Below, in pieces: positions 8,397-18,154 of a stretch of 26,867 nucleotides of DNA. A program made the translations under genes and the position numbers. Source of the DNA: CAZZCN01 sp964652975. Lineage in GTDB: Bacteria; Bacillota; Clostridia; Saccharofermentanales; UBA5734. The notes under the pieces were generated by a model. The model was not told the origin of the DNA and did no database searches. It was given only the letters and a program-made list of their open reading frames with translations. Where the stretch lies: positions 1-26,867 of the forward strand of contig CAZZCN010000044.1 in the NCBI GenBank assembly GCA_964652975.1, read 5' to 3'. The stretch's first letter is position 1, and each line of letters starts with the position of its first letter.

Positions 8397-11300
8397 CTAT
8401 ACACTTTTCAGCTTTATGGTACAAAGACCATTCAAACAGATTTTAATGGTTTTAATATATTTTTCGTTTTCAATCATTTCAACTGGCTGGTTTTCGTAAA
8501 TCTCAACATCGCATAATGAATAGATTTTTAGCAATGCAACTCCATTACCCTGTAAAATTATTTCGTAACCATCTTCATTTTTATCAATTGAAATAATATC
8601 CGTTTCGTTATCATTTGTTAAAACACTTATCTGATCTTTCATCGTTAAAATCGCCATATAATCTCGATTAACACTTAAATTGAACTTTTCGTTACCCCAA
8701 CTGAGTAATGCGTTTTCTGTCTCGTTTTCGTCCCACCAGTTGACATTAAGTAAATAGTAAATCACTGTATCATCATTTATAAACCTGCTAGACGATACAT
8801 AATGCTGGCTTGTTATGCTGCTGTTGTTTTGCAACATGACTTCGTCTGATAAAATCCTGATGTATTTCTCATAAACATCACGGATGTTTGGATTTGCAGG
8901 AAAATAACTGCTGTTAACAAAAATGACTTTACCATTGCCTAACTTGTGTAAAATGACATTTTCGTGTTGCGTTGAATCTTTTAAATTAGTAATATGTGCT
9001 TCCTTTGTATCAAATACAGACGTTTTGTCAATTTGAGCCCCAATCAATTCCTGCAGTAATTCACTGTCAATAATATCGGACTGAGCACTTAAAAGTTCTT
9101 GTTTGTCATAAGATATAAATAGATGAGGCAGTCCGAAAAGTAAAATTCCACCATTTCTTACGTATTGTATGAATTTTGCGAGGTCATTTTCCTCCAGTGA
9201 CTGGTTTCCAAGCATGAAAATAAACTTGTATTGTTCTAAAAGCTCACAATCCGCTTCAACAGGGACAATATCCAGATCACCATAAGGCATTCCTGTGAAA
9301 AATCCCCATTTGCTAAATTCAGTTTCCGGATGATATATTGCATCAAAATCGGCATTTGGATAGAATATCTTAAGTAAATCCCAGCTATCCTCCATCTCGC
9401 TGTATTGCCATTTCTCATCAATCTGCGCCCAGGAATTCTGTTTCGTAAATAATGTATAGGCATCATGTTTCCCGTGAAGTACGGCAAAATCCACCGAATT
9501 TTTGCCTCGTCTTGAATGGGTTTGAACGAATTCATAAAATTTTTGTTGAACCATTTTATGGTTTAGACAAGCCGGACAGAATCTTTCAAAATCGAACAGA
9601 CCGTCTTCTAGCCTCCAGAGACCCTCTTCAGTATTAATCTGTGATGCACCCAGCATATAAGATTGAAATAGAACAAGCATAAATCTTCTATATCTATAAA
9701 TGTCATCATGGGGAACAGTTGACCATTGAATAGCGATATGAACACCATAATTTTCCTTATGGTATGCTTTAGAAGCTCCCCTTAAGAATGCTAAAGCTAA
9801 TTCATTTGCCTGATACATTGATTCTAAAATGAGATATTTCATCCCGGATTTATAGAAATACTTGAAAAGTGCTGATGGTCCTGAATGTCTTTCTGTAGCA
9901 ACACTAGCCAGTGAAATGTTATTACAGAAGTATTCACTGCCATCCTTCATATCTTTTGCAATATAAGGATCGATAAATTTTGATATCCCATTCCTGTGGA
10001 TGACAGGTGTTTTTGTAGGGAAAATCCCATAGTGCTTCATTTTACGGGAAAACACACTTAAAAACAGTTCCTCCCTGCAGTTCGGTTCGTTAGCACCCCA
10101 GTAATTATAGGAGCCGTCATTTTCGTGACACTGTGTTCCAAGAAAATATTCGCTTTCAAGCCATTTACTTTCAGGATTTGCATTGCAACCGTTAAGTTCC
10201 CTTCCATCAATCATATGTGCAAAATACAAATGTGCGCTTTCACAGAAATTCCTGATATATTCCCAGACATTCTCTTCTGATATGAAACTTCCAGACCATC
10301 TATATGAAGGTCTGAAAGTTATAAAATTACCAATCCTGTTGTTCACATACCATAGCAGGAACTTTTTGAAATCAGGAATGTTCTGGTCTATGAAAATAGC
10401 ATCAGATGTCCCGGTAATAACTTTGTCTTCTTCTTTGATTATACTTCTGCTTATCACAGCTCCCCTGGTTTCATTTTCACATGAGATGCAAAGTTCTATA
10501 TCAGTTGAAACTTTCTCTGTCTTCAATTCAAAATAGTTTATACCTTTGAGCTCGAAGATTTCATTATAAGTTTTGCCATCAAAATTTATAATGACTTCAC
10601 TGTTTTCCTTATCAGTTTGTATAATGACCGGAAATTTCTGCTCGACAGTAATAATATCGGGACATGCCAGGATTTGAAAATCGGAATAATAGGAAAGCAG
10701 TTCAATGTCTTCTAAAAAGAATTTCCTAGGTATCGATTTATTGTTGATAATTTTAACATTCAATATATTGTCAGAGTCATTCAAAATCCCTTTTTCTATA
10801 TCAAATTCAAATGCCGGATTCGTGTATATCCGCTCGAATTTTTCACCTTTGTAAATTAGGTTTTCGTTTATATGTATCTCAAATAAAGGCCATTCTGACT
10901 TAGACAACCCGTCGCCAAGATATCTTCCCTTAGTTAAATCAGAATCCCTTTCAAATTTATTCATTATATCTTTGCCTTCAACTTGAAATTCAGGTGCCGA
11001 AATCTCAATTTCTCCTGAAATATCAACAACATTCAAGTGGATCATTATAAAATCAATTTCCCCGATAATCTTGAAAGATTTTGAAAATGTCTTATTCGTT
11101 TCACAAGCATCTTTCAAATCAAGTACTATGGTTTCATCTGAGCTATCGTAATAATTGCTCGGGTTTGTTTTTTTGTAAAATATTTCGGCGGATAAGACAA
11201 ATTCAGAATTTTCATTAAGAATTTTGTTCTTCGTACTGACATCTATGCTGATTTTTGCTTCAGCTGATTCAAATCCAATTTCATTAGATGAAATCTTATA

Positions 11301-11588
11301 ATAGAATCCTCGATCATATTGTTCATTTTTGCATGATATTTTCAGTCTTAGATCATCTTCCTGTCCATATAGCGAGTCATCAAGTTTGCGGTAATATAAA
11401 GGAAAATAGCTTTCACATCTGTGCTCCTTTGGATAATCGCTTTGTCCAATCAGCCTTAAAGTATAGTTTTTATTTTCTTCAACTTTATCCATATTAAAAC
11501 TGAAGCTATAATCCATATCAGGATTTAAAGCTGTTTTTTCCAGGTCATCGTTGAATCTAATTTTTTCTAACTTCTCATATTCAATCAT
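8397..11588 (-). CDS. Unrecognised 1063-residue cytoplasmic protein, probable glycoside hydrolase-like
   Basis: I do not recognise this family. No signal peptide is visible (starts MIEYEKLEKIRF), so it should be cytoplasmic. Residues 1-390 look all-beta, with jelly-roll-like strands. Residues about 395-690 read like a TIM barrel, with FITFRPSYRWSG, FAHMIDGRELNG, FLGTQCHENDGSYNYWG and MLGASQINTEEGLWRLEDG; E489 and E654/E655 are the most attractive catalytic candidates. Residues about 735-925 resemble the glutamine-amidotransferase-like (trimerisation) domain seen after GH42-type barrels (FIFMLGNQSLEENDLAKFI, then RNGGILLFGLPHL). A beta-rich tail ends the protein. Its ATG overlaps the stop of the GH123-like gene by 4 bp (ATGA), which suggests translational coupling and joint action on one substrate. 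The glycosidase role is inference from fold-like pattern and context. Confidence 0.6.
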   Translation of the reverse strand: MIEYEKLEKIRFNDDLEKTALNPDMDYSFSFNMDKVEENKNYTLRLIGQSDYPKEHRCESYFPLYYRKLDDSLYGQEDDLRLKISCKNEQYDRGFYYKISSNEIGFESAEAKISIDVSTKNKILNENSEFVLSAEIFYKKTNPSNYYDSSDETIVLDLKDACETNKTFSKSFKIIGEIDFIMIHLNVVDISGEIEISAPEFQVEGKDIMNKFERDSDLTKGRYLGDGLSKSEWPLFEIHINENLIYKGEKFERIYTNPAFEFDIEKGILNDSDNILNVKIINNKSIPRKFFLEDIELLSYYSDFQILACPDIITVEQKFPVIIQTDKENSEVIINFDGKTYNEIFELKGINYFELKTEKVSTDIELCISCENETRGAVISRSIIKEEDKVITGTSDAIFIDQNIPDFKKFLLWYVNNRIGNFITFRPSYRWSGSFISEENVWEYIRNFCESAHLYFAHMIDGRELNGCNANPESKWLESEYFLGTQCHENDGSYNYWGANEPNCREELFLSVFSRKMKHYGIFPTKTPVIHRNGISKFIDPYIAKDMKDGSEYFCNNISLASVATERHSGPSALFKYFYKSGMKYLILESMYQANELALAFLRGASKAYHKENYGVHIAIQWSTVPHDDIYRYRRFMLVLFQSYMLGASQINTEEGLWRLEDGLFDFERFCPACLNHKMVQQKFYEFVQTHSRRGKNSVDFAVLHGKHDAYTLFTKQNSWAQIDEKWQYSEMEDSWDLLKIFYPNADFDAIYHPETEFSKWGFFTGMPYGDLDIVPVEADCELLEQYKFIFMLGNQSLEENDLAKFIQYVRNGGILLFGLPHLFISYDKQELLSAQSDIIDSELLQELIGAQIDKTSVFDTKEAHITNLKDSTQHENVILHKLGNGKVIFVNSSYFPANPNIRDVYEKYIRILSDEVMLQNNSSITSQHYVSSSRFINDDTVIYYLLNVNWWDENETENALLSWGNEKFNLSVNRDYMAILTMKDQISVLTNDNETDIISIDKNEDGYEIILQGNGVALLKIYSLCDVEIYENQPVEMIENEKYIKTIKICLNGLCTIKLKSV

Positions 11589-13330
11589 TTTTGCTCCTCG
11601 GAGGATATCATCATTTTCTTTGACTCGATAAAATCGTTATAGTCAATGGAATAAAGGGCTCCTTTATTTGCATATATGTCTTCATATTTATGGTTGTAAT
11701 AGTTTGCGATTTCCTTCTCCTTGAAAATCAAAGCAGTTACTTTATCCTGGATTTCTTTTGGTGCATCTATTAAAAGCTGATATTCCTGAATCCCGCGTTT
11801 AAGATTTTTGTATCTAAGTGAAAGGAGAGGCGATCCGTTATTTGACGGATAAACAAAGTTGGTATCTCCACTGAACCAGTTAGGTGCATAAAAACTTAAC
11901 TTTTCGCGCGGTTTATCTGGCCAGACAGTATAGTTCCATCTTAAAAATCCATGGTTATTCAGTTTGAAAGATACAAGCGGAATTATGCGGGACTCGATTA
12001 GCGGGCTTTCTATAAACGTATTTGGATATTTGGGCCAACAGCATATATAATATAAAAACACTTTGTCAGGGTTGTCTTTTTGTAAATTTTGAAGTTTTTC
12101 ATAATTACTGGCATATAAAGCCAGTATAGGTACTATGTCAGTAATGCTATCATCGATTTTTTCTAAGAATTCCGGTTTGTAAACTGCTACCTTGTACTTG
12201 AACAATGGAGCGTTTCGTTTCAATACTTCAATTCGTTTCGTATAAATTTCAAATTCACTTGGCTCGTCGCACATTACTCTGACCTTGTCTATCAGATTTC
12301 TTTTTACAAAAAATTCGTGTAGTGTTGCTACGTATGCTTCAATATCTCTTTTTTCGTCCAGATAAAAATATTCTTTGCTTTTGGTATCGTAACAACGGAT
12401 CCGCAGCGCATCAGGATAATCTTTGCAGACACTTCCGTATCCATTTTCTTCATCCACCCATATGTTAAGCAATCCAAAAAGAGAGATCTCTCTGTCAATG
12501 CCATTAGACATGTAAACATGTAAAAGCTTTTCGAGATTGGAAAAATCACATTGTATCTCCCCTGATTCGCTTCTATATACTTTGATGCAGGAATATTCAA
12601 ACAAGTCGGAAAGGTATTCTCTGACATTATAAGAATATTGAGATGACCATGGTGCGTCAGAAACTATTACACTTATGGTCTTTTGTCCAATATCAGCAAG
12701 GGTTTTGACATATTTTTCTATAATTGCAAAATGCTCGTCACTCCAGAGATTGACTTCGGTTTTTCTGGCGATATTGCAATTGTGCTGCCACAAATCCAGA
12801 TAAAAGCTGTTTTGCGAAAAATCCTTGCAAAGATAATCAAATACCTGGAATTTATAGTTACGCTTGACAGCAACGGTTTCTTTTTGAAATCTTTTACGCT
12901 TGTATATTGTAATTTCTCCGGAATAGATTCCTGGAGCAGCATCCTTGGGTACTTTAATTTCAACCCAGATAGTGCATACTTCGCTTTGTTTATAGTGTTT
13001 GTACGAATAATCCAATAATATATCGGCATACATAAGTCCACTGTCTGCATCGATATAATCCACTAATTGTTGGCTTGTTTCAAATTTACTTTCGGTTTCA
13101 ACCTTGACTCTGTATATGTCGAAATCTCCTTCAATGCTAAAGCATGGATCATCATTTACACAAACAGAATATTCGAGATCATCGGTTAAAACAATCTGAA
13201 ATGCAATCCAGTCATTTTTGGCCGCAATCAAATGCAAATCAGCATCGATATATTCTTTTCTGATCTCTTTAAATCTTATATTGTTGTATTTGAAAGTCTT
13301 TATGCTTTCATTTAACAGAAAAAATTCCAT
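11585..13330 (-). CDS. Cytoplasmic GH123-like (DUF4091) protein
   Basis: A 581-residue protein of the DUF4091/GH123 family, whose characterised members are exo-beta-N-acetylgalactosaminidases using substrate-assisted catalysis by an Asp-Glu pair. The pair is present here as D355-E356 in VRVMCDEPSE. The family C-terminal signature follows: HGFLRWNYTVWP (460-471), NWFSGDTNFVYP (484-495), then SLRYKNLKRGIQEYQLL (504-520). The N-terminal about 170 residues form the usual beta-sandwich (AAPGIYSGEITI). No signal peptide is seen, so it probably acts on imported oligosaccharides. The ribosome binding site AGGAG is 6 nt before the ATG. It lies 38 bp after the permease gene and overlaps the next gene by 4 bp. 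DUF4091 includes many untested members, so the exact sugar specificity is not established. Confidence 0.82.
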   Translation of the reverse strand: MEFFLLNESIKTFKYNNIRFKEIRKEYIDADLHLIAAKNDWIAFQIVLTDDLEYSVCVNDDPCFSIEGDFDIYRVKVETESKFETSQQLVDYIDADSGLMYADILLDYSYKHYKQSEVCTIWVEIKVPKDAAPGIYSGEITIYKRKRFQKETVAVKRNYKFQVFDYLCKDFSQNSFYLDLWQHNCNIARKTEVNLWSDEHFAIIEKYVKTLADIGQKTISVIVSDAPWSSQYSYNVREYLSDLFEYSCIKVYRSESGEIQCDFSNLEKLLHVYMSNGIDREISLFGLLNIWVDEENGYGSVCKDYPDALRIRCYDTKSKEYFYLDEKRDIEAYVATLHEFFVKRNLIDKVRVMCDEPSEFEIYTKRIEVLKRNAPLFKYKVAVYKPEFLEKIDDSITDIVPILALYASNYEKLQNLQKDNPDKVFLYYICCWPKYPNTFIESPLIESRIIPLVSFKLNNHGFLRWNYTVWPDKPREKLSFYAPNWFSGDTNFVYPSNNGSPLLSLRYKNLKRGIQEYQLLIDAPKEIQDKVTALIFKEKEIANYYNHKYEDIYANKGALYSIDYNDFIESKKMMISSEEQK

Positions 13331-13368
13331 CTTGTTCTCCTGCGAATCAATATTTGCATTTAATCGAA

Positions 13369-14241
13369 CTATTCTTTCAAACCGCCGGCTACAGTGTTTT
13401 GCATAATGGTTTTGGAAAATATCATGAAGATTATTAAAATTGGTATCAATGTCAATATAACTCCACCAAAGAAGACGGGAATATTAGACACATAAACAGA
13501 CTTGACCTTATACAAGAATATTCCTAATGCAAGTGTCGGATAATTCTCGGTATATAGAAATGGCGAGTAGTAGTCGTTCCATATTGTAATAGCCGTCATT
13601 ATTGACAATGCTACATAAACAGGCTTTGCCAAAGGAATCATTATTGCGTAAAAAACCTTGAAATTACTGGCTCCATCCATAAATGCCGCTTCAGCGTAGG
13701 TCCAGCTGGTAGACTTGAAACAAGCGTATAATATAAGAAAGCTAAAACCCAGACCTCCCATATTCAAAATCCAGATAAACCATAGATTGTTTAACAAGTG
13801 AAGCTGCGCAACGAGTTTGTATAATGAAGGACCAGATCCCGCCAATGGTATTATTTGGACAAATATTGCAATATTGTATATTAGCTTGCTGCCCTTGAAT
13901 TTATACTTTGCTAAAGGATAAGCTACCAGTGAACATGCAAGAAGGTTGCTGAATGTACCTGTTACAGTTAAAAATATGCTGTTTCTTAACATTTGTAGAA
14001 AATTATTATCATTGATCTGCATAGTCTTTACTGTTTCAACATAGTTTACAAATATCCAGTTTTTGGGTAGTGAGAACATGTTATCAAAAAATTCACGATT
14101 TGATTTAAGTGAACTCAGGAAAACCCATAAAAACGGATAAACCAGCAATACCGAATATAAAGCAAAAAATATAAACGAGAAAATGAATAATAGATTTGCT
14201 GATTTATGGATAGTTAAGTTTTTTATTGCTTTTACTTTCAT
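13369..14241 (-). CDS. Sugar ABC transporter permease, MalG/COG0395 type
   Basis: A 290-residue inner-membrane subunit of a CUT1-class carbohydrate importer. It has the usual six hydrophobic segments, the first at about 15-40 (LLFIFSFIFFALYSVLLVYPFLW). The cytoplasmic loop that docks the ATPase is canonical: YAEAAFMDGASNFKVFYAI followed by MIPLAKP. The C-terminus ends in the family-typical AGGLKE. The ATG at 14241 has AGGAG upstream. It follows the partner permease by 19 bp, so the two are co-transcribed and presumably form a heterodimer. Confidence 0.95.
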   Translation of the reverse strand: MKVKAIKNLTIHKSANLLFIFSFIFFALYSVLLVYPFLWVFLSSLKSNREFFDNMFSLPKNWIFVNYVETVKTMQINDNNFLQMLRNSIFLTVTGTFSNLLACSLVAYPLAKYKFKGSKLIYNIAIFVQIIPLAGSGPSLYKLVAQLHLLNNLWFIWILNMGGLGFSFLILYACFKSTSWTYAEAAFMDGASNFKVFYAIMIPLAKPVYVALSIMTAITIWNDYYSPFLYTENYPTLALGIFLYKVKSVYVSNIPVFFGGVILTLIPILIIFMIFSKTIMQNTVAGGLKE

Positions 14242-14260
14242 TATCTACTCCTAATCGTAT

Positions 14261-15178
14261 TTAATACTGAACATCCGCCCAAAATCTATTGAGTATGTTT
14301 TTAAGAAGCATAGTCAACGGAAATAATATAGCCGTAGCCATCAAACCCAGTGCAGAAGGATAAAAATATGAGTTTGAATATTTCATGGATCTAAAAATGA
14401 AATATCCGATTGTATAAGTGCCGAATTTACCCTCTGTCAACAGCATTACCTGACCACCCAGAGCAACCATTCCCGCCACTGTTAATACAAGCATTGTTGA
14501 TAGTGTCGGCCATATCAACGGAATAACTATCTGGAAAAACTCTCTGAATATACCGACACCTTCCAGCTTGTCATACTCCATTATGTCTTCGGGAATTCTG
14601 GCAATTGTTCCTGAATAGACAACCATTCCGGCTCCAAGGCCTGACCATATTACAAATACCATTACGGTATAAAGTGCATACTTGGGATCGCCAAGCCATT
14701 GAGGTATCGAATCTTCGGCAACGCCAAAAATGCTTAGAATTGCGTTTAATGGTCCACCCGGATTAATAAAGTAAGTAAATATTGTACTGAGAATTACCTG
14801 GCTTATTATTGCCGGCAAAAAGAAAATTACTCTGAAAACACCGTGCCCGGGAATCTTTTTGTAAAGCACGAATGAAAAGAAGACAGTAAGAGGTGTACTG
14901 ATGAACAAACTTAGAAATAAAAACTTAAATGAATTAAAAACACTTTCAGATATGATATTACCTTCACCGCTTGAAACGTCTCTGATAATATTTTTAAAAT
15001 TGTTCAATGTATATACAATCTGTCCGCCGGTTTCCTGCTGGAATGCATATAATATGGAACGCAGGTTTACGAAAAGCCAAAACACAAAGAAATGTGCTAC
15101 CGGTACTGCCAGCATGCAAATAACGAATGCCAGGTCTTTTTGTTTTTTAGTTTTAAGTGGATTTTCAAATTTTAGCAA
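14261..15178 (-). CDS. Sugar ABC transporter permease, MalF/UgpA/COG1175 type (TTG start)
   Basis: A 305-residue membrane permease that pairs with the downstream MalG-type subunit. Hydrophobic segments include AFVICMLAVPVAHFFVFWL near the N-terminus. The ATPase-docking loop is degenerate: EYDKLEGVGIFREFFQIVIP replaces the usual EAAxxDGA pattern, while the G and the I-x-x-P end are kept. The start is a TTG at 15178, backed by a strong GAGGAAGGG ribosome binding site 7 nt upstream (complement of 15185-15195); no ATG lies nearby in frame. It lies 61 bp after the Gfo/Idh gene. Confidence 0.93.
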   Translation of the reverse strand: MLKFENPLKTKKQKDLAFVICMLAVPVAHFFVFWLFVNLRSILYAFQQETGGQIVYTLNNFKNIIRDVSSGEGNIISESVFNSFKFLFLSLFISTPLTVFFSFVLYKKIPGHGVFRVIFFLPAIISQVILSTIFTYFINPGGPLNAILSIFGVAEDSIPQWLGDPKYALYTVMVFVIWSGLGAGMVVYSGTIARIPEDIMEYDKLEGVGIFREFFQIVIPLIWPTLSTMLVLTVAGMVALGGQVMLLTEGKFGTYTIGYFIFRSMKYSNSYFYPSALGLMATAILFPLTMLLKNILNRFWADVQY

Positions 15179-15239
15179 GATATACCCTTCCTCTCTTGAA
15201 TATAATTCGTATAATAAAAGTCATTTTCACTTAAAGTGT

Positions 15240-16469
15240 CTAAATATTAACCGGTATGCCATTTTGAACTCTGCTCGTCTCGGCAGCGAACGCCATTTTG
15301 TGACTTTCGACCGATTCTGAAATCAAAGACAATTTTTCTATTTTTTCACCATTATAAAATTTGTGCAGATCTCTCATCAGATTATTGTCACCGCCCCCAT
15401 GATTGGAAAAATCTGTTTCAAATTCATCAAGTTTGAGCATCTCGGGTTCTTTGCCAAACGGAGTGATATTAATCCATTTGTCTTCCATATGCCCGGACAA
15501 TTCAGCTTTAGTTCCCCAGATTTTGATATCTCTATATATATGTGCTGAGAACGCTGTCATTGTAAGCTGGGCGGTGGTGTCACCTTCAAAATTAATATTG
15601 ACTACCTGATGGTCGACAACATCATTATCCATTCTGTATACACACCGTCCATAGTCGCTTGTAGCCAGACCCTCGACAAGACTGGCTTCAGTAATCTCCC
15701 CGTCTACAAAATGACCGGCCCACCACATCCTGTCCATGTATATATTCTTGGCGTTATAGACGCACTCCTGGGCTATTTTGCATGAAGCACATCTTTCCCC
15801 CGAATTGGCGGGAGCATTGGCAATGTTGAAATGCTTCAAACTTCCAAATGATGACACGGTTGTACATTTTTTACCAATCAGCCATGAAATTATATCCAAA
15901 TCGTGACAGCATTTTGCAAGAATCATCGGGGAACTGTCGCTTTCTTTATGCCATGGTCCCCTGACAAAACTATGGGCCTGATGCCAGTATCCGACATTTT
16001 CCGATGCCTGGATTGAAATTATTTCACCTAACTGTCCTTTTTCAATCATGTTCTTAATAGCAGTGTAGAAAGATGTATACCTTAGCACATGACATATTAT
16101 TACTTTGACGTTTTTCTTTACTGCATATTCTTCTAAATAAAGACAATCTTCCAATATATTGGAAATAGGCTTTTCCAGCAATAAATCATAGCCTTTGTCC
16201 ATGCACAAAACTGAATGATATCTGTGATCCCTGTCCTGTGTGCAAATCGCAACAATATCAGCCATCTTTTCTGACTTCATGAATTCCTCTATACTGCCAA
16301 AACACTGTTCAGGTCTAAGATTATATTCTGTTTGGGCATATTGATGTTTTGTTGGATTCGTATCGGTAATTGATACCAATTCATAAAGATCGGGGTTGTT
16401 CTTGATAAACTGGGCATATACATTCCCTCTGCCACCTAATCCAATAATTGCCATTTTAATGCGTTTCAT
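15240..16469 (-). CDS. Gfo/Idh/MocA-family NAD(P)-dependent oxidoreductase
   Basis: A 409-residue cytoplasmic oxidoreductase. The Rossmann nucleotide-binding motif GLGGRG is at 10-15. The catalytic-lysine motif EKP is at 99-101 and the active-site His region CCHDLD at 187-192. A Cys cluster (C227, C230, C236, in ERCASCKIAQEC) followed by VYNAKNIY is seen in one large subgroup of this family and may be structural or metal-binding. Family members oxidise or epimerise sugars and sugar derivatives, and GH109 enzymes share the fold. The position between the binding-protein and permease genes suggests action on the imported sugar, but the substrate cannot be read from sequence. An AAAAGGA precedes the ATG by 9 nt. 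Confidence 0.92.
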   Translation of the reverse strand: MKRIKMAIIGLGGRGNVYAQFIKNNPDLYELVSITDTNPTKHQYAQTEYNLRPEQCFGSIEEFMKSEKMADIVAICTQDRDHRYHSVLCMDKGYDLLLEKPISNILEDCLYLEEYAVKKNVKVIICHVLRYTSFYTAIKNMIEKGQLGEIISIQASENVGYWHQAHSFVRGPWHKESDSSPMILAKCCHDLDIISWLIGKKCTTVSSFGSLKHFNIANAPANSGERCASCKIAQECVYNAKNIYMDRMWWAGHFVDGEITEASLVEGLATSDYGRCVYRMDNDVVDHQVVNINFEGDTTAQLTMTAFSAHIYRDIKIWGTKAELSGHMEDKWINITPFGKEPEMLKLDEFETDFSNHGGGDNNLMRDLHKFYNGEKIEKLSLISESVESHKMAFAAETSRVQNGIPVNI

Positions 16470-16522
16470 TCAAATAATTCCTTTTCTTGATATTTTTATT
16501 ATGTTATATAAATGTCGATTAG

Positions 16523-18133
16523 CTATTTCAATCCTGCGGTCTGCATCGCATCAGGCCATTTCAATTTTGCAAATTCATATTCGTCTTTCCATATACTTAC
16601 AGGATCGGCACCGTCTGATAACTCAATCAAGAAGCCTATATGTTTATTGAATACACTCATGCCGCCTTTGTAACGTATTGGGTGCATCAGCGAGGTTTCA
16701 AAAATAATATTTGTTCTTTCAAAGGTTTCTCTTGTGGTTTTTGCGAATATTGTCTCATTTGCTACAGGTTTTCCGTTATATTTATAAGGTAATGGCAGTC
16801 CAACAGCATTTCTGTATATTGTCTGTGCTCTATCGCTTGCAAAATATAACAGGAATTTTTTTGCCAGATCCTTTTGCTCTGAATATGACGGAATAACTGC
16901 TTGAAAACCAGGTCCTAGATTCAACTGCACTTCTCTGGCTTCCTTGATTTCTTTTACTTTATCTTCAGAAACATTCGTCAAAGATACTATTTCACTGTCA
17001 GATTTTTTTTCGTCAATCAGTTTAATCAGCTGAATCAGCTTGCTTTCATTGTCTGCATCACTTGCATTGGCTCCGGCGAGTGTATATTTTCTAGCTATAG
17101 AACTTGCAATGGGGGTCTTCATAAGTCTTATATCAAGTTCACCTGGATTAAAATTGCTTCTCATCTCATTTTCTATCCAGTCACCATTTGCCATCATTGC
17201 AGCACGCCCGCCCAGGAAAAACATCTGGGCTGAAGTATGATCAAAAGATCTTGAACCTGGATAGCTGTATTTTTTTGCGATTATCGGTGCCAATGCAACC
17301 AACATCTCTCTCATGCCATCTGCCTTGTATAACTCATAAGCCTTATCTACTCCGCCCGGATAATTAACAGCAAAGAAATTCCTATGAGATTCAATCCCGT
17401 CGTATTGAGCCCACCAGTGGTCGAAAAGATATGACCAGTATCCTACTGCATTCATTCCTGCAAATATAAAAGGATAAACTCTTTGATTTTGTGGTTTTTT
17501 GAAATCAATTAGTGAATATATTTTCTGTGTGAGAGTTGTAAGTTCGTTTGTTGTGAGGGGGACATTCCAACCTTTCTCTTCAAACATTTTTGCATTGTAA
17601 AACAGTCCTACATTATTAGCAGCCCACGGAATAGAATAATATTTGCCTTTTTGCGGACCATAAGCTATCTCGGTATAAGGCTTAAAGTCATCTCTCAATT
17701 TATCTCCAAGTGTTACATTTTCGCCATATACTTTTTCTTTTAGCAATGGTGTTAATTCTTCGATAATATTGCCTTGACCATCGACAGTCTTGCCGTTTTC
17801 AATCAGATCGGGAAGATTAATGGCTTGCTCGGTAAAATAAAGGTCAACATCATTTTTTGCGGCTCCCAGTGTCAGCTCGCTTCTTATTTTGTCACTGTTA
17901 ACCGGAGCATATTTAAATGTGTAGGTAAATCCCTCGTTAACGCTTTTAAAATCATCAAGCAATTGTTGCATGAACTTAACGCCAAATCCAGCTTCTAACA
18001 TTGTTACGGATAAATTACCCTTGCTGCTTTGATTTGAATCAGAAGGTTTACACCCTGAAAGAATTGAAACACTTAACGAAATTAGAATAATTACGATAAT
18101 AAATTTGATTTTGCCCGTATGTTTATTAATCAT
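16523..18133 (-). CDS. Sugar ABC transporter substrate-binding lipoprotein
   Basis: A 536-residue extracellular solute-binding protein of the family-1 (COG1653) type. A type II signal peptide ends ILSGC with C28 as the lipidated Cys. Family features include the LTLGAAKNDVDLYF segment, the YYSIPWAANNVGLFYNAKMFEEKGW region (about 165-190), the FFLGGRAAMMANGDW segment, and a C-terminal LAKKFLLYFASD helix. At 536 residues it is longer than the usual 400-450, partly from an inserted Lys/Glu/Ser-rich stretch at about 365-395, compatible with an oligosaccharide ligand. It lies 22 bp after the GH123-like lipoprotein gene and serves the two permeases encoded downstream. No ATPase gene accompanies them. 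Confidence 0.94.
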   Translation of the reverse strand: MINKHTGKIKFIIVIILISLSVSILSGCKPSDSNQSSKGNLSVTMLEAGFGVKFMQQLLDDFKSVNEGFTYTFKYAPVNSDKIRSELTLGAAKNDVDLYFTEQAINLPDLIENGKTVDGQGNIIEELTPLLKEKVYGENVTLGDKLRDDFKPYTEIAYGPQKGKYYSIPWAANNVGLFYNAKMFEEKGWNVPLTTNELTTLTQKIYSLIDFKKPQNQRVYPFIFAGMNAVGYWSYLFDHWWAQYDGIESHRNFFAVNYPGGVDKAYELYKADGMREMLVALAPIIAKKYSYPGSRSFDHTSAQMFFLGGRAAMMANGDWIENEMRSNFNPGELDIRLMKTPIASSIARKYTLAGANASDADNESKLIQLIKLIDEKKSDSEIVSLTNVSEDKVKEIKEAREVQLNLGPGFQAVIPSYSEQKDLAKKFLLYFASDRAQTIYRNAVGLPLPYKYNGKPVANETIFAKTTRETFERTNIIFETSLMHPIRYKGGMSVFNKHIGFLIELSDGADPVSIWKDEYEFAKLKWPDAMQTAGLK

Positions 18134-18154
18134 ATTCCCACCTCTTCTTTGATT

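Noticed and set aside
15240..16469. GH109 alpha-N-acetylgalactosaminidase
   Set aside because: The Rossmann and EKP motifs fit the general Gfo/Idh/MocA family; nothing I can see specifically marks GH109, and the broad family call is safer.
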